The position numbers and the translations under genes were made by a program. The notes under the pieces are model-generated. The model made no database searches. It had not been told where the DNA came from and was given only the letters and a program-made list of their open reading frames with translations. Below are positions 25,108 through 34,653 of a stretch of 46,914 bases of DNA, in pieces; the stretch's first letter is position 1; each line of letters begins with the position of its first letter. The stretch comes from an uncultured Eubacteriales bacterium (GTDB taxonomy: Bacteria; Bacillota; Clostridia; Lachnospirales; Lachnospiraceae): NCBI GenBank assembly GCA_900539455.1, contig UQCD01000018.1, positions 1-46,914 of the forward strand. The letters are read 5' to 3'.

Positions 25108-25900
25108 ATTACAATAAAAAACAACAAAAAAAACATACCCATTGCTGATGGGAAGGTATCCAGAGGAAAATGAAGAAAATAAAATAGCGATTGATATTAG
25201 TATGATGGATTTATATGAAGAAAATGAGGATGAAAAAATAATTTTTAACAAAGAATTTTATTTACAAATCTGTAATATATTTGAAGTAGAGGTATGTGGT
25301 ATATACGATTCAAATTTAGAATAGGGAATATATATAAATAACAAGCTGAAGGAGAAAATCAATAATCCTGCACCATCGGTGGTATATTGCTATGCAAAAA
25401 ATCAGGAAATAGTGAGAGAATTTGATAAATATGATATTAATGACAAATATGATTGTTTCACGATGTATAGGCATCTAATTGGAAGTGTTTCAGATAAAAC
25501 GCATACTATGAGAGAAATTTTAGTAATAATAGCATTTTTACTTGTATTCATATCTTTCTTTACAATTAGTTCATTTGTTAATATATCAATAAGTGAAAGA
25601 ACATATGAAATTGGAATTCTTAGAGCATTAGGCTGCAATAAAAAAGATATAAAAGGTATTTTTTATATACAAAGTCTTATAACAGGCTGCATTGGTGCAG
25701 TAATGTCAGTTGGCATTTTTTATATATCAAAATTATTTATAGATAACAAAATATTGGAAAATGTAAATAATAAATGGATGCTACTTTTTATGTCAGCAAT
25801 AATTTTGTGTTGTATATCATTAGTAATGATTTCAAGTATACCACCATTACGAAAGATTAATAAGATGAAACCTATAGACTGTATCAGGTGTAAACAATAG
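25108..25900 (+). pseudogene. Wrecked FtsX/MacB-type ABC permease
   Basis: The remnant of an ABC permease is cut short at the 5' end and interrupted twice. A permease-like KNIPIADG runs in one frame, then switches near 25144-25152 to the frame reading GRYPEENEENKIAID, which indicates a 1-nt indel. The second frame is broken by a TAG at 25322 but continues unshifted to a normal FtsX C-terminus with ISERTYEIGILRALGCNKKDI and three membrane helices, ending at 25900. A GTG at 25379 could begin a 173-residue fragment. It follows the DUF1430 gene directly and was probably the third component of the same transporter locus. Confidence 0.85.
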
Positions 25901-25979
25901 TTAAATATCGTGAAAATTAGCTTGAAAGAGTAAGAATAATTATATATAATTTTAATCATGAAGCTATGAGGAAAATTAT

Positions 25980-26423
25980 ATGAAAGAACTATTTGATTAT
26001 ATATTTAAGTTAGACTTCAAAAGTCTGTTTATAACAAAAAGCAACAATACCTTTATACAATTTTTTAGATACATATTTGTTGGTGGAGTTGCATTTTTGG
26101 CAGACGGAGGGAGTCTTTTCTTAATTACAACTATTGGTGTAAACTATTTAATATCCGCAATATTTGCTTTTATTATAGGTCTTGCCTGTAATTATGGACT
26201 ATCCAAGCTGCTGGTTTTTGAGAACAGCAGCGTAAACGGAAAGATAGAATTTCTGGTCTATGGAATTATAGGTGTAATAGGCTTAGGATTTACTGAAATA
26301 ATAATGTATGTGCTTACAGAGATTGCAGGCTTGTATTTTATGGTTTCAAAAGTTATAGCGGCTATTATAGTTTTAGTTTGGAATTTTGTAGCTAGAAAAA
26401 TTACTTTGTATAGAAAAAAATAG
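25980..26423 (+). CDS. GtrA-family membrane protein
   Basis: This 147-residue protein has four predicted membrane helices. The first two read YIFVGGVAFLADGGSLFL and YLISAIFAFIIGLACNYGLSK, and the ending WNFVARKITLYR is typical of GtrA/DPMS-like proteins. GtrA members take part in moving lipid-linked sugars (undecaprenyl-phosphate glucose in phage glucosylation; teichoic acid glycosylation) across the membrane. It precedes a flavoprotein and a large polytopic protein with tight spacing (13 nt, then an overlap), suggesting one surface-glycan operon. Confidence 0.85.
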   Translation: MKELFDYIFKLDFKSLFITKSNNTFIQFFRYIFVGGVAFLADGGSLFLITTIGVNYLISAIFAFIIGLACNYGLSKLLVFENSSVNGKIEFLVYGIIGVIGLGFTEIIMYVLTEIAGLYFMVSKVIAAIIVLVWNFVARKITLYRKK

Positions 26424-26436
26424 ATTGGAGATTATT

Positions 26437-27993
26437 ATGAAAAAAGTAGTTATTATTGGAGCTGGTCCGGCAGGTATTACTGCGGCATTTCAGCTTTTGA
26501 AAAGTACTAAGGATGAATATGAGATTATTATATTAGAGGAAAGTAATGAAATAGGAGGCATTTCAAGAACTGTAAGGTACAATGGAAATCGTATGGATAT
26601 AGGAGGACACAGATTTTTCTCCAAGGATGATAATGTTATGAAGTGGTGGGCTGGAATTATGCCTACTCAGGGTGCAGATGCCTATGATGACAAAATATTA
26701 GGAAGAAAAAAAGCATTAGCTGAAAACGGACCAGACCCGGAAAAGGACGATGAGGTAATGCTTATTAGAAACAGGGTGTCCAGAATATACTATAAGAAAA
26801 AATTCTTTGATTATCCTATTAGCTTAAAGTGGGAAACTATAAAAAATATGGGCTTCTTTACAACTATATGTGCAGGCTTTAGCTATCTAAAGGCGTGTGT
26901 GTTTAAGAAAAAAGAAACCTCCTTAGAAAATTTCTACATAAATAGATTTGGAAGAAAATTGTACTCAATGTTTTTTGAGGGCTACACAGAAAAGCTGTGG
27001 GGACGCCACCCTAGAGAAATATCAGCAGACTGGGGGTCTCAAAGAGTTAAGGGACTTTCAATAGTCGCAATTATAAAGGATGTATTTTCAAAAATATTTA
27101 AGAAAAATTCCCAAAATAAAAAGGTGGAGACCTCTCTTATTGAGGAATTTTATTATCCAAAGTATGGTCCGGGACAGCTTTGGGAGGTAGCAGCAGGCAA
27201 AGTAGAAAATATGGGTGGAAGCATTATTAAAAATGCAAAGGTTGTAAAAATAAACAATTCAGACGGAAAAATCCGGAGTGTGGTTTATGAGAAGGACGGA
27301 GAGCAGGTAGAGCTTGAGGGTGATATTTTCATTTCCTCAATGCCACTTAAGGATTTAACAGCAGGGATGAATAGCGTTCCAGAAAATATTGCTGCTATTG
27401 CAAAGGGGCTTCCATACAGAGATTTTGTTACAGTAGGCTTATTGGTGGATAAGCTTAATCTTAAGAATCAGACAAATATAAAAACTATTAACAACATTGT
27501 TCCAGATTGCTGGATTTATGTACAGGATGTTGGTGTAAAGCTTGGAAGAATCCAGATATTTAATAACTGGTCGCCATATCTTGTAAAGGACATAGACCAT
27601 AAGGTATGGATAGGTTTAGAGTATTTCTGCAATGAGGGTGACGATTTTTACAATATGTCAGATGAAGAATGTATAAGGTTTGCAAGTCAGGAGCTTGTTA
27701 AAATGGGTATTATTTCAGATGAAAAGGCTGTCCTTGATGCTCACAGGGAAAAGGTTAAAAAAGCATATCCAGCATATTTTGATACCTATGACCAGATAGA
27801 TGAATTAGTAGATTATTTAAATACCTATGACAATTTGTATTGTGTAGGCAGAAACGGTCAGCATAGATATAACAATATGGACCATTCAATGGTTACTTCG
27901 TTTGAGGCTGTAGACAACATCATAAAGGACAGAAAGGACAAGTCCAATATATGGAATGTAAATACAGAGGAGGAATATCATGAGCAAAAATAA
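26437..27993 (+). CDS. FAD-dependent oxidoreductase, UDP-galactopyranose-mutase/protoporphyrinogen-oxidase-like
   Basis: This 518-residue flavoprotein has an N-terminal Rossmann motif (VVIIGAGPAGITAAFQLL), the substrate-side signature DIGGHRFFSKDDNVMKWW, and a C-terminal FAD-contacting segment (NLYCVGRNGQHRYNNMDHSM). Family members (COG1232-like) include UDP-galactopyranose mutases and uncharacterised enzymes of glycan operons. Its position between GtrA and a polytopic membrane protein favours modification of a sugar nucleotide or lipid-linked sugar over haem synthesis; no other haem genes are present. ATG 26437 follows TGGAG; an in-frame TTG at 26425 overlaps that site and is rejected. Confidence 0.8.
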   Translation: MKKVVIIGAGPAGITAAFQLLKSTKDEYEIIILEESNEIGGISRTVRYNGNRMDIGGHRFFSKDDNVMKWWAGIMPTQGADAYDDKILGRKKALAENGPDPEKDDEVMLIRNRVSRIYYKKKFFDYPISLKWETIKNMGFFTTICAGFSYLKACVFKKKETSLENFYINRFGRKLYSMFFEGYTEKLWGRHPREISADWGSQRVKGLSIVAIIKDVFSKIFKKNSQNKKVETSLIEEFYYPKYGPGQLWEVAAGKVENMGGSIIKNAKVVKINNSDGKIRSVVYEKDGEQVELEGDIFISSMPLKDLTAGMNSVPENIAAIAKGLPYRDFVTVGLLVDKLNLKNQTNIKTINNIVPDCWIYVQDVGVKLGRIQIFNNWSPYLVKDIDHKVWIGLEYFCNEGDDFYNMSDEECIRFASQELVKMGIISDEKAVLDAHREKVKKAYPAYFDTYDQIDELVDYLNTYDNLYCVGRNGQHRYNNMDHSMVTSFEAVDNIIKDRKDKSNIWNVNTEEEYHEQK

Positions 27994-29554
27994 CACAGCA
28001 GTAAAAGTAGCAGTATCCCTGATAGGAGCAGTATCTATTGGAATTGTATTATTTTATATTATTTTTATTTCAAGGGGCTATTATCATGCTGACTGTACAG
28101 ATACTATTACCTGGGCAGAGGCTGTTTTAGATGGAAAAGCTCTTATGAACAGCGACTTTTATTACGCCTGCCTGCTGCCTTTTGGCGGACAGCTTTTAAT
28201 GGTTCCGTTTGTAGCAATATTTGGTGTCAGTATGACAGCACAGCTATGTGGTATGGTGTTATTTGCAATATGCTTTGGTCTGGCGCTTGCCTTTTTGCTA
28301 AGGTCTATGAACTTTAGCTATAAATGGAGTGTTGTTGGAGTTTCAGCACTATTTTTAATAGTTTCCATAAGCGAAAAGCTAAGGGAAATATTCTGGTGCC
28401 ACATAATATATTATAGTCTGGGACTACTTTTTGTTATGGTAGGATTAGGTCTTGCACTAAGGGTACTTAATTGTGAAAAATCAAAAAAGAAATATATGAT
28501 ATTACTTTTAATATGGACAGTACTATGCTCAATGAACGGTATACAAGCCCTTACTATATATGGCTTACCGGTATTGGCAGCATTTATGGCAAATATATTT
28601 TTTGATGTAAAAACACCTTTTGCCAGCAAAAAAAATGAAAAGAAATATGAAATAATTTTAGCTTTAATATTTGCTATTATTGTAGGCATGCTGTTAGGAA
28701 AAATAGCAAATGGAAACATAGTAGCAGGCTACCAGGAAGGATATTCAGTATTTTCTAAGCAAAGCCAGTGGATGGATAATTTTCTAAGTTTTGTTCCGCA
28801 ATGGTTTACATTATTCGGCGTAGAGGTTGGAAGCAGAATGTTAATATATTCTGGCGAGGGTATTATAGAGCTGTTAAAAATAATATGCTCCTTAGTAGTT
28901 TTGATTGTTCCTATTATAATGACAATAATGTATAACAAATTTGAAACTATAGCCTATAAGCTCATGATATTAACACATTCATTTATGACAGCACTGATTT
29001 TATTAGGCTGGGTATTTGGAAGCTTAAATACAGCCTGCTGGCGATTATCTCCAATTATAGGGACATCTGTTATTTTATGTATTATGTTTGCAAAATGGAT
29101 ATATGATAAAAAGCAGTATCAGAGAATGTTTGCAATTATAGTAATTCCAATAGGAATATTAATGCTTATTTCCACAATGGGTATATTAAAAATTAATAAT
29201 ACCCAGTCAGAAAGTAATCAGGCATTAGAAAATGTTATAGACACATTAGAAAAAAATAATCTTCAATATGGCTATGGAACCTTCTGGAATGCAAATAGTA
29301 TTACATTATTATCCGACAATGATGTAAAGGTCAGATGTATCAATGTAAACGAGTCAGGCGTATCACCTAGAGCATACCAGACCAACATAAACTGGTATAA
29401 GGACAATTCCTATAAGGAATATTTCTTATTATTGAAGGCTGATGAATATGACACCTATAAATATAGTGAAAACTATGTAGAACCAATAAAAGAAATAGAA
29501 AGTGATAATTATTTTATCCTAGTATACAATTACAATATTTTAGAAATAAAATAA
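27980..29554 (+). CDS. Large polytopic membrane protein, possible GT-C glycosyltransferase
   Basis: This 524-residue protein has about 11 predicted membrane helices. Between helices 1 and 2 the first loop carries the acidic stretch HADCTDTITWAEAVLDG, a position where GT-C glycosyltransferases hold catalytic acidic residues. The C-terminal ~110 residues are soluble (NTQSESNQALENVIDTLEKN). I do not recognise a named family. It overlaps the flavoprotein gene by 14 nt, with its own ribosome binding site AGGAGGA inside that gene, so they are coupled. A lipid-linked-sugar glycosyltransferase or flippase role is inferred from topology and context only. Confidence 0.65.
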   Translation: MSKNNTAVKVAVSLIGAVSIGIVLFYIIFISRGYYHADCTDTITWAEAVLDGKALMNSDFYYACLLPFGGQLLMVPFVAIFGVSMTAQLCGMVLFAICFGLALAFLLRSMNFSYKWSVVGVSALFLIVSISEKLREIFWCHIIYYSLGLLFVMVGLGLALRVLNCEKSKKKYMILLLIWTVLCSMNGIQALTIYGLPVLAAFMANIFFDVKTPFASKKNEKKYEIILALIFAIIVGMLLGKIANGNIVAGYQEGYSVFSKQSQWMDNFLSFVPQWFTLFGVEVGSRMLIYSGEGIIELLKIICSLVVLIVPIIMTIMYNKFETIAYKLMILTHSFMTALILLGWVFGSLNTACWRLSPIIGTSVILCIMFAKWIYDKKQYQRMFAIIVIPIGILMLISTMGILKINNTQSESNQALENVIDTLEKNNLQYGYGTFWNANSITLLSDNDVKVRCINVNESGVSPRAYQTNINWYKDNSYKEYFLLLKADEYDTYKYSENYVEPIKEIESDNYFILVYNYNILEIK

Positions 29555-29614
29555 TTTAACACAACCTTTTGACATTTAAATTAAATAACTACATATCGGA
29601 GGCTTTGAAAAACT

Positions 29615-29809
29615 CTTTGATTATATTAATAATCCCAAATGCAGACCATTTGGAAGCGTCGGTACTTAGGTCTTAGCATTGCTTGATAATATATTATTAT
29701 ATAAATTTCATATTAGAAAATATTATCAAGCAATGCTAAGACCTTATGTACCGCTACGCTGGAACTGAGCGAGAGCGTGTCTGCATTGGAATTATTAATA
29801 TAATCAAAG
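29615..29809. repeat. 195-bp near-perfect palindromic element, copy A
   Basis: The outer stem is a perfect 19 bp (CTTTGATTATATTAATAAT / 29791-29809). The inner stem is a perfect 25 bp (29668-29692 with 29720-29744) around a 27-nt loop. Between them lies an asymmetric G+C-rich core: CGTCGGTACTTA on the left arm (29657-29668), CGCTACGCTGG...GAGCGAGAGCGTG on the right. It has no reading frame and no clear target-site duplication, and it fills the gap between the polytopic protein gene and dnaE. It shares its core with the elements at 39220 and 39649. Confidence 0.9.
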
Positions 29810-29876
29810 GGGAATAAAACCTAAGGATTAGCAGACATTTGATTTTAAATTTCAACAAGGTAGAAAGGATGACACA

Positions 29877-32800
29877 ATGGCATTTACCCACTTACATGTC
29901 CATACGGAATACAGTCTTCTGGACGGCTCCAGTAAGATTAAAGAAATAGTTAAACGCGCAAAAGAATTAGGAATGGATAGTCTGGCTATTACAGACCACG
30001 GAGTAATGTATGGTGTTATTGACTTTTATAAAGCAGCAAGAGAGGCAGGCATTAAGCCAATTATAGGTTGTGAAATATATGTATCCCCTTCCTCAAGATT
30101 TGATAAGGAGGCGGGAGTAAGTGATGACAGGTATTATCACCTTGTACTATTAGCTGAAAATGATACTGGCTACCATAATCTTATGAAAATAGTATCAAAG
30201 GGCTTCACGGAAGGCTTTTACTATAAGCCTAGAGTAGATTACGAGGTTTTAGAGCAGTATTCTGAGGGAATAATAGCCCTTAGTGCCTGCCTTGCAGGAG
30301 AGGTGGCTAGAAATCTTGCAAAGGGAAATTATGAGGATGCAAAGAAATCTGCACTCAGATATGAAGGAATTTTCGGAAAGGGTAATTTCTTTTTAGAGCT
30401 GCAGGACCACGGTATTCCTACCCAAAAGACAGTAAATGCAGGGATTTTAAGGCTTAGCAGGGAGCTTGGAATAGAGCTAGTAGCCACAAATGATATACAT
30501 TATATATTTGAAGAGGATAGTGTACCTCACGATATTTTATTATGTATACAGACACAAAAAAAAGTAAGTGATAACGATAGAATGAAATATGAGGGTGGGC
30601 AGTATTACTTAAAGACAGAGGAGGAAATGGCAGCCTTATTCCCATATGCTAAAGAGGCTATTGAAAATACCCACAAAATTGCAATGCGATGCAATGTGGA
30701 AATAGAGTTTGGTGTAAGAAAATTGCCTAGATTTCAAGTCCCTGCAGAGTTTTACAAAGAAACGGATGATGATATAGAGGCAAGCTGGAATTACCTTTTA
30801 CATTTGTGTACAGAGGGTTTAAAGAAAAGATATGCCAGTGCTTCAAAGGAAGAATATGAAAAGCTTAAGGAAAGATTAGATTATGAGCTTTCTGTAATTA
30901 AAAATATGGGCTTTATAGATTACTTTCTGATAGTCTGGGATTTTATTAATTATGCTAAGCGAAATGGAATAGCAGTTGGCCCTGGAAGAGGTTCAGCGGC
31001 AGGAAGTATAGTTGCCTATACTCTTGAAATTACTGATATTGACCCGATTAAGTATGATTTACTTTTTGAAAGATTTTTAAATCCGGAAAGAGTATCAATG
31101 CCTGATATTGATGTGGACTTTTGTATGGAAAGAAGAGGAGAGGTTATTGAGTATGTTATAGAAAAATACGGCAAGGAAAAGGTTTCGCAAATTGTAACCT
31201 TTGGTACACTTGCAGCGAAGGGTGTAATCAGAGATGTAGGCAGGGTATTGGATATGCCATATGCTGAGGTGGACGCAATAGCTAAAATGATTCCAAATGA
31301 ATTAAATATTACTTTGGAAAAAGCATTGAAGATGAATCCAATGCTTAAGGAAAGCTACGATAATAACTCTCAGATAAAATATCTTATAGATATGTCAATG
31401 CGATTGGAAGGACTGCCTAGACATACCTCAATGCACGCAGCCGGTGTGCTTATTAGCTCAAAGGCTGTAGATGAGTTTGTGCCATTATCAAGGGCGTCGG
31501 ACGGAACAATTACTACCCAGTATATAATGACTACTCTTGAAGAATTAGGCCTTTTGAAAATGGATTTTCTTGGACTTAGAACTTTAACGGTTATTCAAAA
31601 TGCTGTTAGAATGATTAAGAAAAGTCAGAATATTGACCTTGATTTAAAAAATGCAGATTACAGTGATAAGGCAGTATATGAGCTTATTGGAAGTGGAAAG
31701 ACAGAGGGCATTTTCCAGCTTGAAAGTGCTGGAATGAAAAACTTTATGAAGGAATTAAAACCAGATAATATTGACGATATTATTGCGGGAATTGCTTTAT
31801 ATAGACCGGGGCCTATGGACTTTATTCCTCAATATATAGAAGGAAAAAATAATGCAGAAAATATTACTTATGATTGCCCGCAGCTTGAGCATATTTTAAA
31901 ACCAACCTATGGCTGTATTGTTTATCAGGAGCAGGTAATGCAGATAGTTAGGGATTTGGCAGGATATTCTTTGGGACGAAGCGACCTTCTTAGAAGAGCT
32001 ATGTCTAAAAAGAAAGAGTCAGTAATGCAAAAGGAACGCCACAATTTCGTATATGGAAATGAGGAGGAAGGAATACCAGGCTGTATCAAAAATGGTATTA
32101 GCGAGGAAATTGCCAATAAAATTTATGATAAGATGATTGATTTCGCAAAGTATGCCTTCAATAAATCTCATGCGGCAGCATACGCTGTAGTAGCTTATGA
32201 AACTGCATATTTAAAGCATTATTATCCTGTCGAATTTATGGCAGCCTTAATGACCTCCTTTATAGAAAATTCCTCTAAGGTATCCCAGTATATTGTTATA
32301 TGCAAAAATATGGGAATTGACATTTTACCTCCTGATATTAATAAAGGAGAAAGAGATTTTTCTGTAGAGGACGGAAAAATACGATATGGTCTTTCAGCAC
32401 TTAAAAGTATTGGTAAAGGCGTTATTGACAGCATTGTTGAAGAAAGAAATGAGAGAGGCGAATTTACTTCTCTTAATGATTTTGTTGTCAGACTTACAGG
32501 CAAAGAGGTTAATAAAAGAACTATTGAAAGCTTTATAAAGGCAGGTGCCTTTGACAGCTTTGGACTTAAGCGGCGCCAGTTAATGATGATTTATGTGCAG
32601 GTGGTTGACAGTATTACTAAGGATAAAAAGAATAATATGGCTGGGCAAATGACATTATTCGATTTTGCAAGCGAGGAGGATAAGCAGGATTACGAAATAC
32701 AGGTGCCTGATGTAGCTGAATTTACAAAGCTTGAGCTATTGGCCTTTGAAAAAGAGGTAATAGGTGTATATGTAAGTGGACATCCTTTAGAAGAATATAT

Positions 32801-33359
32801 GTCACTGTGGAAAAAGAAGGTTACAGTAGTTTCTACAGATTTTGTCAGTGAAGATGATGATATGAAGGTAAAGGATGGAAACAGAGAAACTATAGGTGGA
32901 ATTGTTACCTCTGTTACTATGAAGTCTACAAAAAGCAACAAGGTAATGGCATTTTTTACCCTTGAAGATATTTATGGAACTGTAGAAGTAATTGTGTTCC
33001 CGAAGGATTTTGAAAAATATCGTTTTGTACTGAAAGAGGACGAAAGACTTTTTGTTACTGGTAGAGTTTCAGTTAATGATGAGGGTGACGGAAAGCTTAT
33101 TTGTGAGAATATTTTACTGTTTGATGATGTACCTTCCCAGCTATGGGTCAGATTTGACAATATGGAAGCCTATCTTAAAGCAGAAGGAGAACTTTTAGCC
33201 ACACTTGCAATGGATGACGGCAAAGACACAGTAGTTATATATTTAAGTGCGGAGAAGAAAAAGAAAATATTACCTAAGGCTTATAGTGTTAAGGCAGACA
33301 CAGTATTAGTAAATAAACTAAAGGAAAAATACGGAGAAAACAATGTGGCTGTAAAATAA
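29877..33359 (+). CDS. dnaE: DNA polymerase III alpha subunit (DnaE)
   Basis: This 1160-residue C-family DNA polymerase is essential in Firmicutes, where DnaE cooperates with PolC in lagging-strand synthesis. The N-terminal PHP domain opens with HLHVHTEYSLLDGSSKI. The palm has GPGRGSAAGSIVAYTL and the catalytic aspartates in MPDIDVDF (about 408-415). Finger motifs (KSHAAAYAVVAYETAYLK), tandem HhH segments (about 840-900) and a C-terminal OB fold (IGGIVTSVTMKSTKSNK...) complete the usual order. Length matches DnaE1. The start follows AGAAAGGATG. Transcription may cross, or start within, the palindromic element just upstream. Confidence 0.97.
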   Translation: MAFTHLHVHTEYSLLDGSSKIKEIVKRAKELGMDSLAITDHGVMYGVIDFYKAAREAGIKPIIGCEIYVSPSSRFDKEAGVSDDRYYHLVLLAENDTGYHNLMKIVSKGFTEGFYYKPRVDYEVLEQYSEGIIALSACLAGEVARNLAKGNYEDAKKSALRYEGIFGKGNFFLELQDHGIPTQKTVNAGILRLSRELGIELVATNDIHYIFEEDSVPHDILLCIQTQKKVSDNDRMKYEGGQYYLKTEEEMAALFPYAKEAIENTHKIAMRCNVEIEFGVRKLPRFQVPAEFYKETDDDIEASWNYLLHLCTEGLKKRYASASKEEYEKLKERLDYELSVIKNMGFIDYFLIVWDFINYAKRNGIAVGPGRGSAAGSIVAYTLEITDIDPIKYDLLFERFLNPERVSMPDIDVDFCMERRGEVIEYVIEKYGKEKVSQIVTFGTLAAKGVIRDVGRVLDMPYAEVDAIAKMIPNELNITLEKALKMNPMLKESYDNNSQIKYLIDMSMRLEGLPRHTSMHAAGVLISSKAVDEFVPLSRASDGTITTQYIMTTLEELGLLKMDFLGLRTLTVIQNAVRMIKKSQNIDLDLKNADYSDKAVYELIGSGKTEGIFQLESAGMKNFMKELKPDNIDDIIAGIALYRPGPMDFIPQYIEGKNNAENITYDCPQLEHILKPTYGCIVYQEQVMQIVRDLAGYSLGRSDLLRRAMSKKKESVMQKERHNFVYGNEEEGIPGCIKNGISEEIANKIYDKMIDFAKYAFNKSHAAAYAVVAYETAYLKHYYPVEFMAALMTSFIENSSKVSQYIVICKNMGIDILPPDINKGERDFSVEDGKIRYGLSALKSIGKGVIDSIVEERNERGEFTSLNDFVVRLTGKEVNKRTIESFIKAGAFDSFGLKRRQLMMIYVQVVDSITKDKKNNMAGQMTLFDFASEEDKQDYEIQVPDVAEFTKLELLAFEKEVIGVYVSGHPLEEYMSLWKKKVTVVSTDFVSEDDDMKVKDGNRETIGGIVTSVTMKSTKSNKVMAFFTLEDIYGTVEVIVFPKDFEKYRFVLKEDERLFVTGRVSVNDEGDGKLICENILLFDDVPSQLWVRFDNMEAYLKAEGELLATLAMDDGKDTVVIYLSAEKKKKILPKAYSVKADTVLVNKLKEKYGENNVAVK

Positions 33360-33545
33360 TATTCCACAAAAAACATATAAGCATTGGTATAAATAAGATA
33401 GCAGGAAAAGTATTAATAACAAAATACGAATATATTCAATATTTAATGTAATAAGTACTTGAAAACATTAAAAAAAGGTATTAAAATATATCCTGTATAA
33501 TGTTTGAAGAATGAATAAAATTAAAGTATGCAGGAGGCAATATAA

Positions 33546-34520
33546 ATGGCAAATGAAATAAACACTATTGGTGTATTAACTAGTGGTGGCGATGCACCAG
33601 GTATGAATGCAGCCATAAGAGCAGTTGTTAGAGCAGCTATAGCAAAAGGAAAAAAAGTAAAGGGCATTAGAAGAGGCTATCAGGGACTTCTTGAAGAAGA
33701 TATTATAGATATGGATGCACACAGTGTATCAGATATTATCCAGAGAGGTGGTACAGTTCTTTACACAGCTAGATGTCAGGAATTCAGAACACCAGAAGGA
33801 CAGCAGAAAGGTGCTGACATTTGTAAAAAACACGGTATTGACGGTATTATCGTAATCGGTGGTGATGGCTCTTTCCAGGGAGCACAGAAGCTTTCACATC
33901 TTGGTATTAATACTATTGGTGTGCCTGGCACTATCGATTTAGACATTGCTTGTACAGATTACACAATCGGTTTTGATACAGCAGTAAATACAGCTATGGA
34001 AGCTATTGACAAGATTAGAGATACATCTACATCACATGACAGATGCTCAGTTATCGAGGTTATGGGTAGAAGTGCCGGATATATTGCATTATGGTGCGGC
34101 ATTGCAAACGGTGCAGAGGATATATTACTTCCTGAAAGATATGACCACAACGAAGAGGCTATTCTTGAGCATATCAGACAGACACGAAAGATTGGAAAGA
34201 AGCATCATATCATTATCAATGCTGAAGGTATTGGCGATTCAAATGAAATGGCTAAGAGAATTGAAGCATCAACAGGTATGGAAACAAGAGCAGCTATCTT
34301 AGGCCATATGCAGCGTGGTGGCAGCCCAACTTGTAAGGATAGAGTTTATGCAACTATTATGGGCGCATATGCTGTTGATTTACTTTGCCAGGGCAAGAGT
34401 GACAGAGTTGTAGCATATTCACACGGTGAGTATGTAGATTATGCTATTGATGAAGCACTTGCTATGAAGAAGGATATTGACGAATATCAGTATCAGGTTA
34501 GCAGAATGATGGCTAGATAG
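33546..34520 (+). CDS. pfkA: ATP-dependent 6-phosphofructokinase
   Basis: This 324-residue enzyme phosphorylates fructose 6-phosphate in glycolysis. Motifs are TSGGDAPGMNAAIRAVVR at the N-terminus, the ATP-type GGDGSFQGA (Gly rather than the PPi-type Asp), the catalytic PGTIDLDIACTDYTIGF, and the fructose phosphate-binding MGRSAGYIAL and MQRGGSPT. The catalytic loop has Leu where E. coli and Bacillus have Asn (PGTIDND), while both aspartates are kept; I take this as a lineage variant. The start follows GCAGGAGG, and a terminator lies 67 nt after the stop, so it is probably monocistronic. Confidence 0.95.
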   Translation: MANEINTIGVLTSGGDAPGMNAAIRAVVRAAIAKGKKVKGIRRGYQGLLEEDIIDMDAHSVSDIIQRGGTVLYTARCQEFRTPEGQQKGADICKKHGIDGIIVIGGDGSFQGAQKLSHLGINTIGVPGTIDLDIACTDYTIGFDTAVNTAMEAIDKIRDTSTSHDRCSVIEVMGRSAGYIALWCGIANGAEDILLPERYDHNEEAILEHIRQTRKIGKKHHIIINAEGIGDSNEMAKRIEASTGMETRAAILGHMQRGGSPTCKDRVYATIMGAYAVDLLCQGKSDRVVAYSHGEYVDYAIDEALAMKKDIDEYQYQVSRMMAR

Positions 34521-34586
34521 TAATATTTATAGATATTTATGCAAACAATATACTATCAGGACAAATATGAGAGCGTTAGTTATAGT

Positions 34587-34620
34587 TAAGAGAATGCAGA
34601 TGGTGCATTCTCTTAATGTT
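34587..34620 (+). terminator. Rho-independent terminator after pfkA
   Basis: TAAGAGAATGCA (34587-34598) pairs perfectly with TGCATTCTCTTA (34604-34615) around loop GATGG, followed by ATGTTTATAT. Confidence 0.78.
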
Positions 34621-34653
34621 TATATATGACAAAAATATGGATGATTGATTAAT

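Noticed and set aside
29615..29809. The palindrome as an insertion sequence
   Set aside because: No transposase frame, no target duplication that I could see, and the two arms pair along their whole length rather than only at short ends.
33471..33501. TATAAT upstream of pfkA as a full promoter
   Set aside because: The -10 at 33496 is perfect, but no acceptable -35 lies 16-19 nt upstream and the preceding TG is not in extended -10 register, so it is not listed as a feature.
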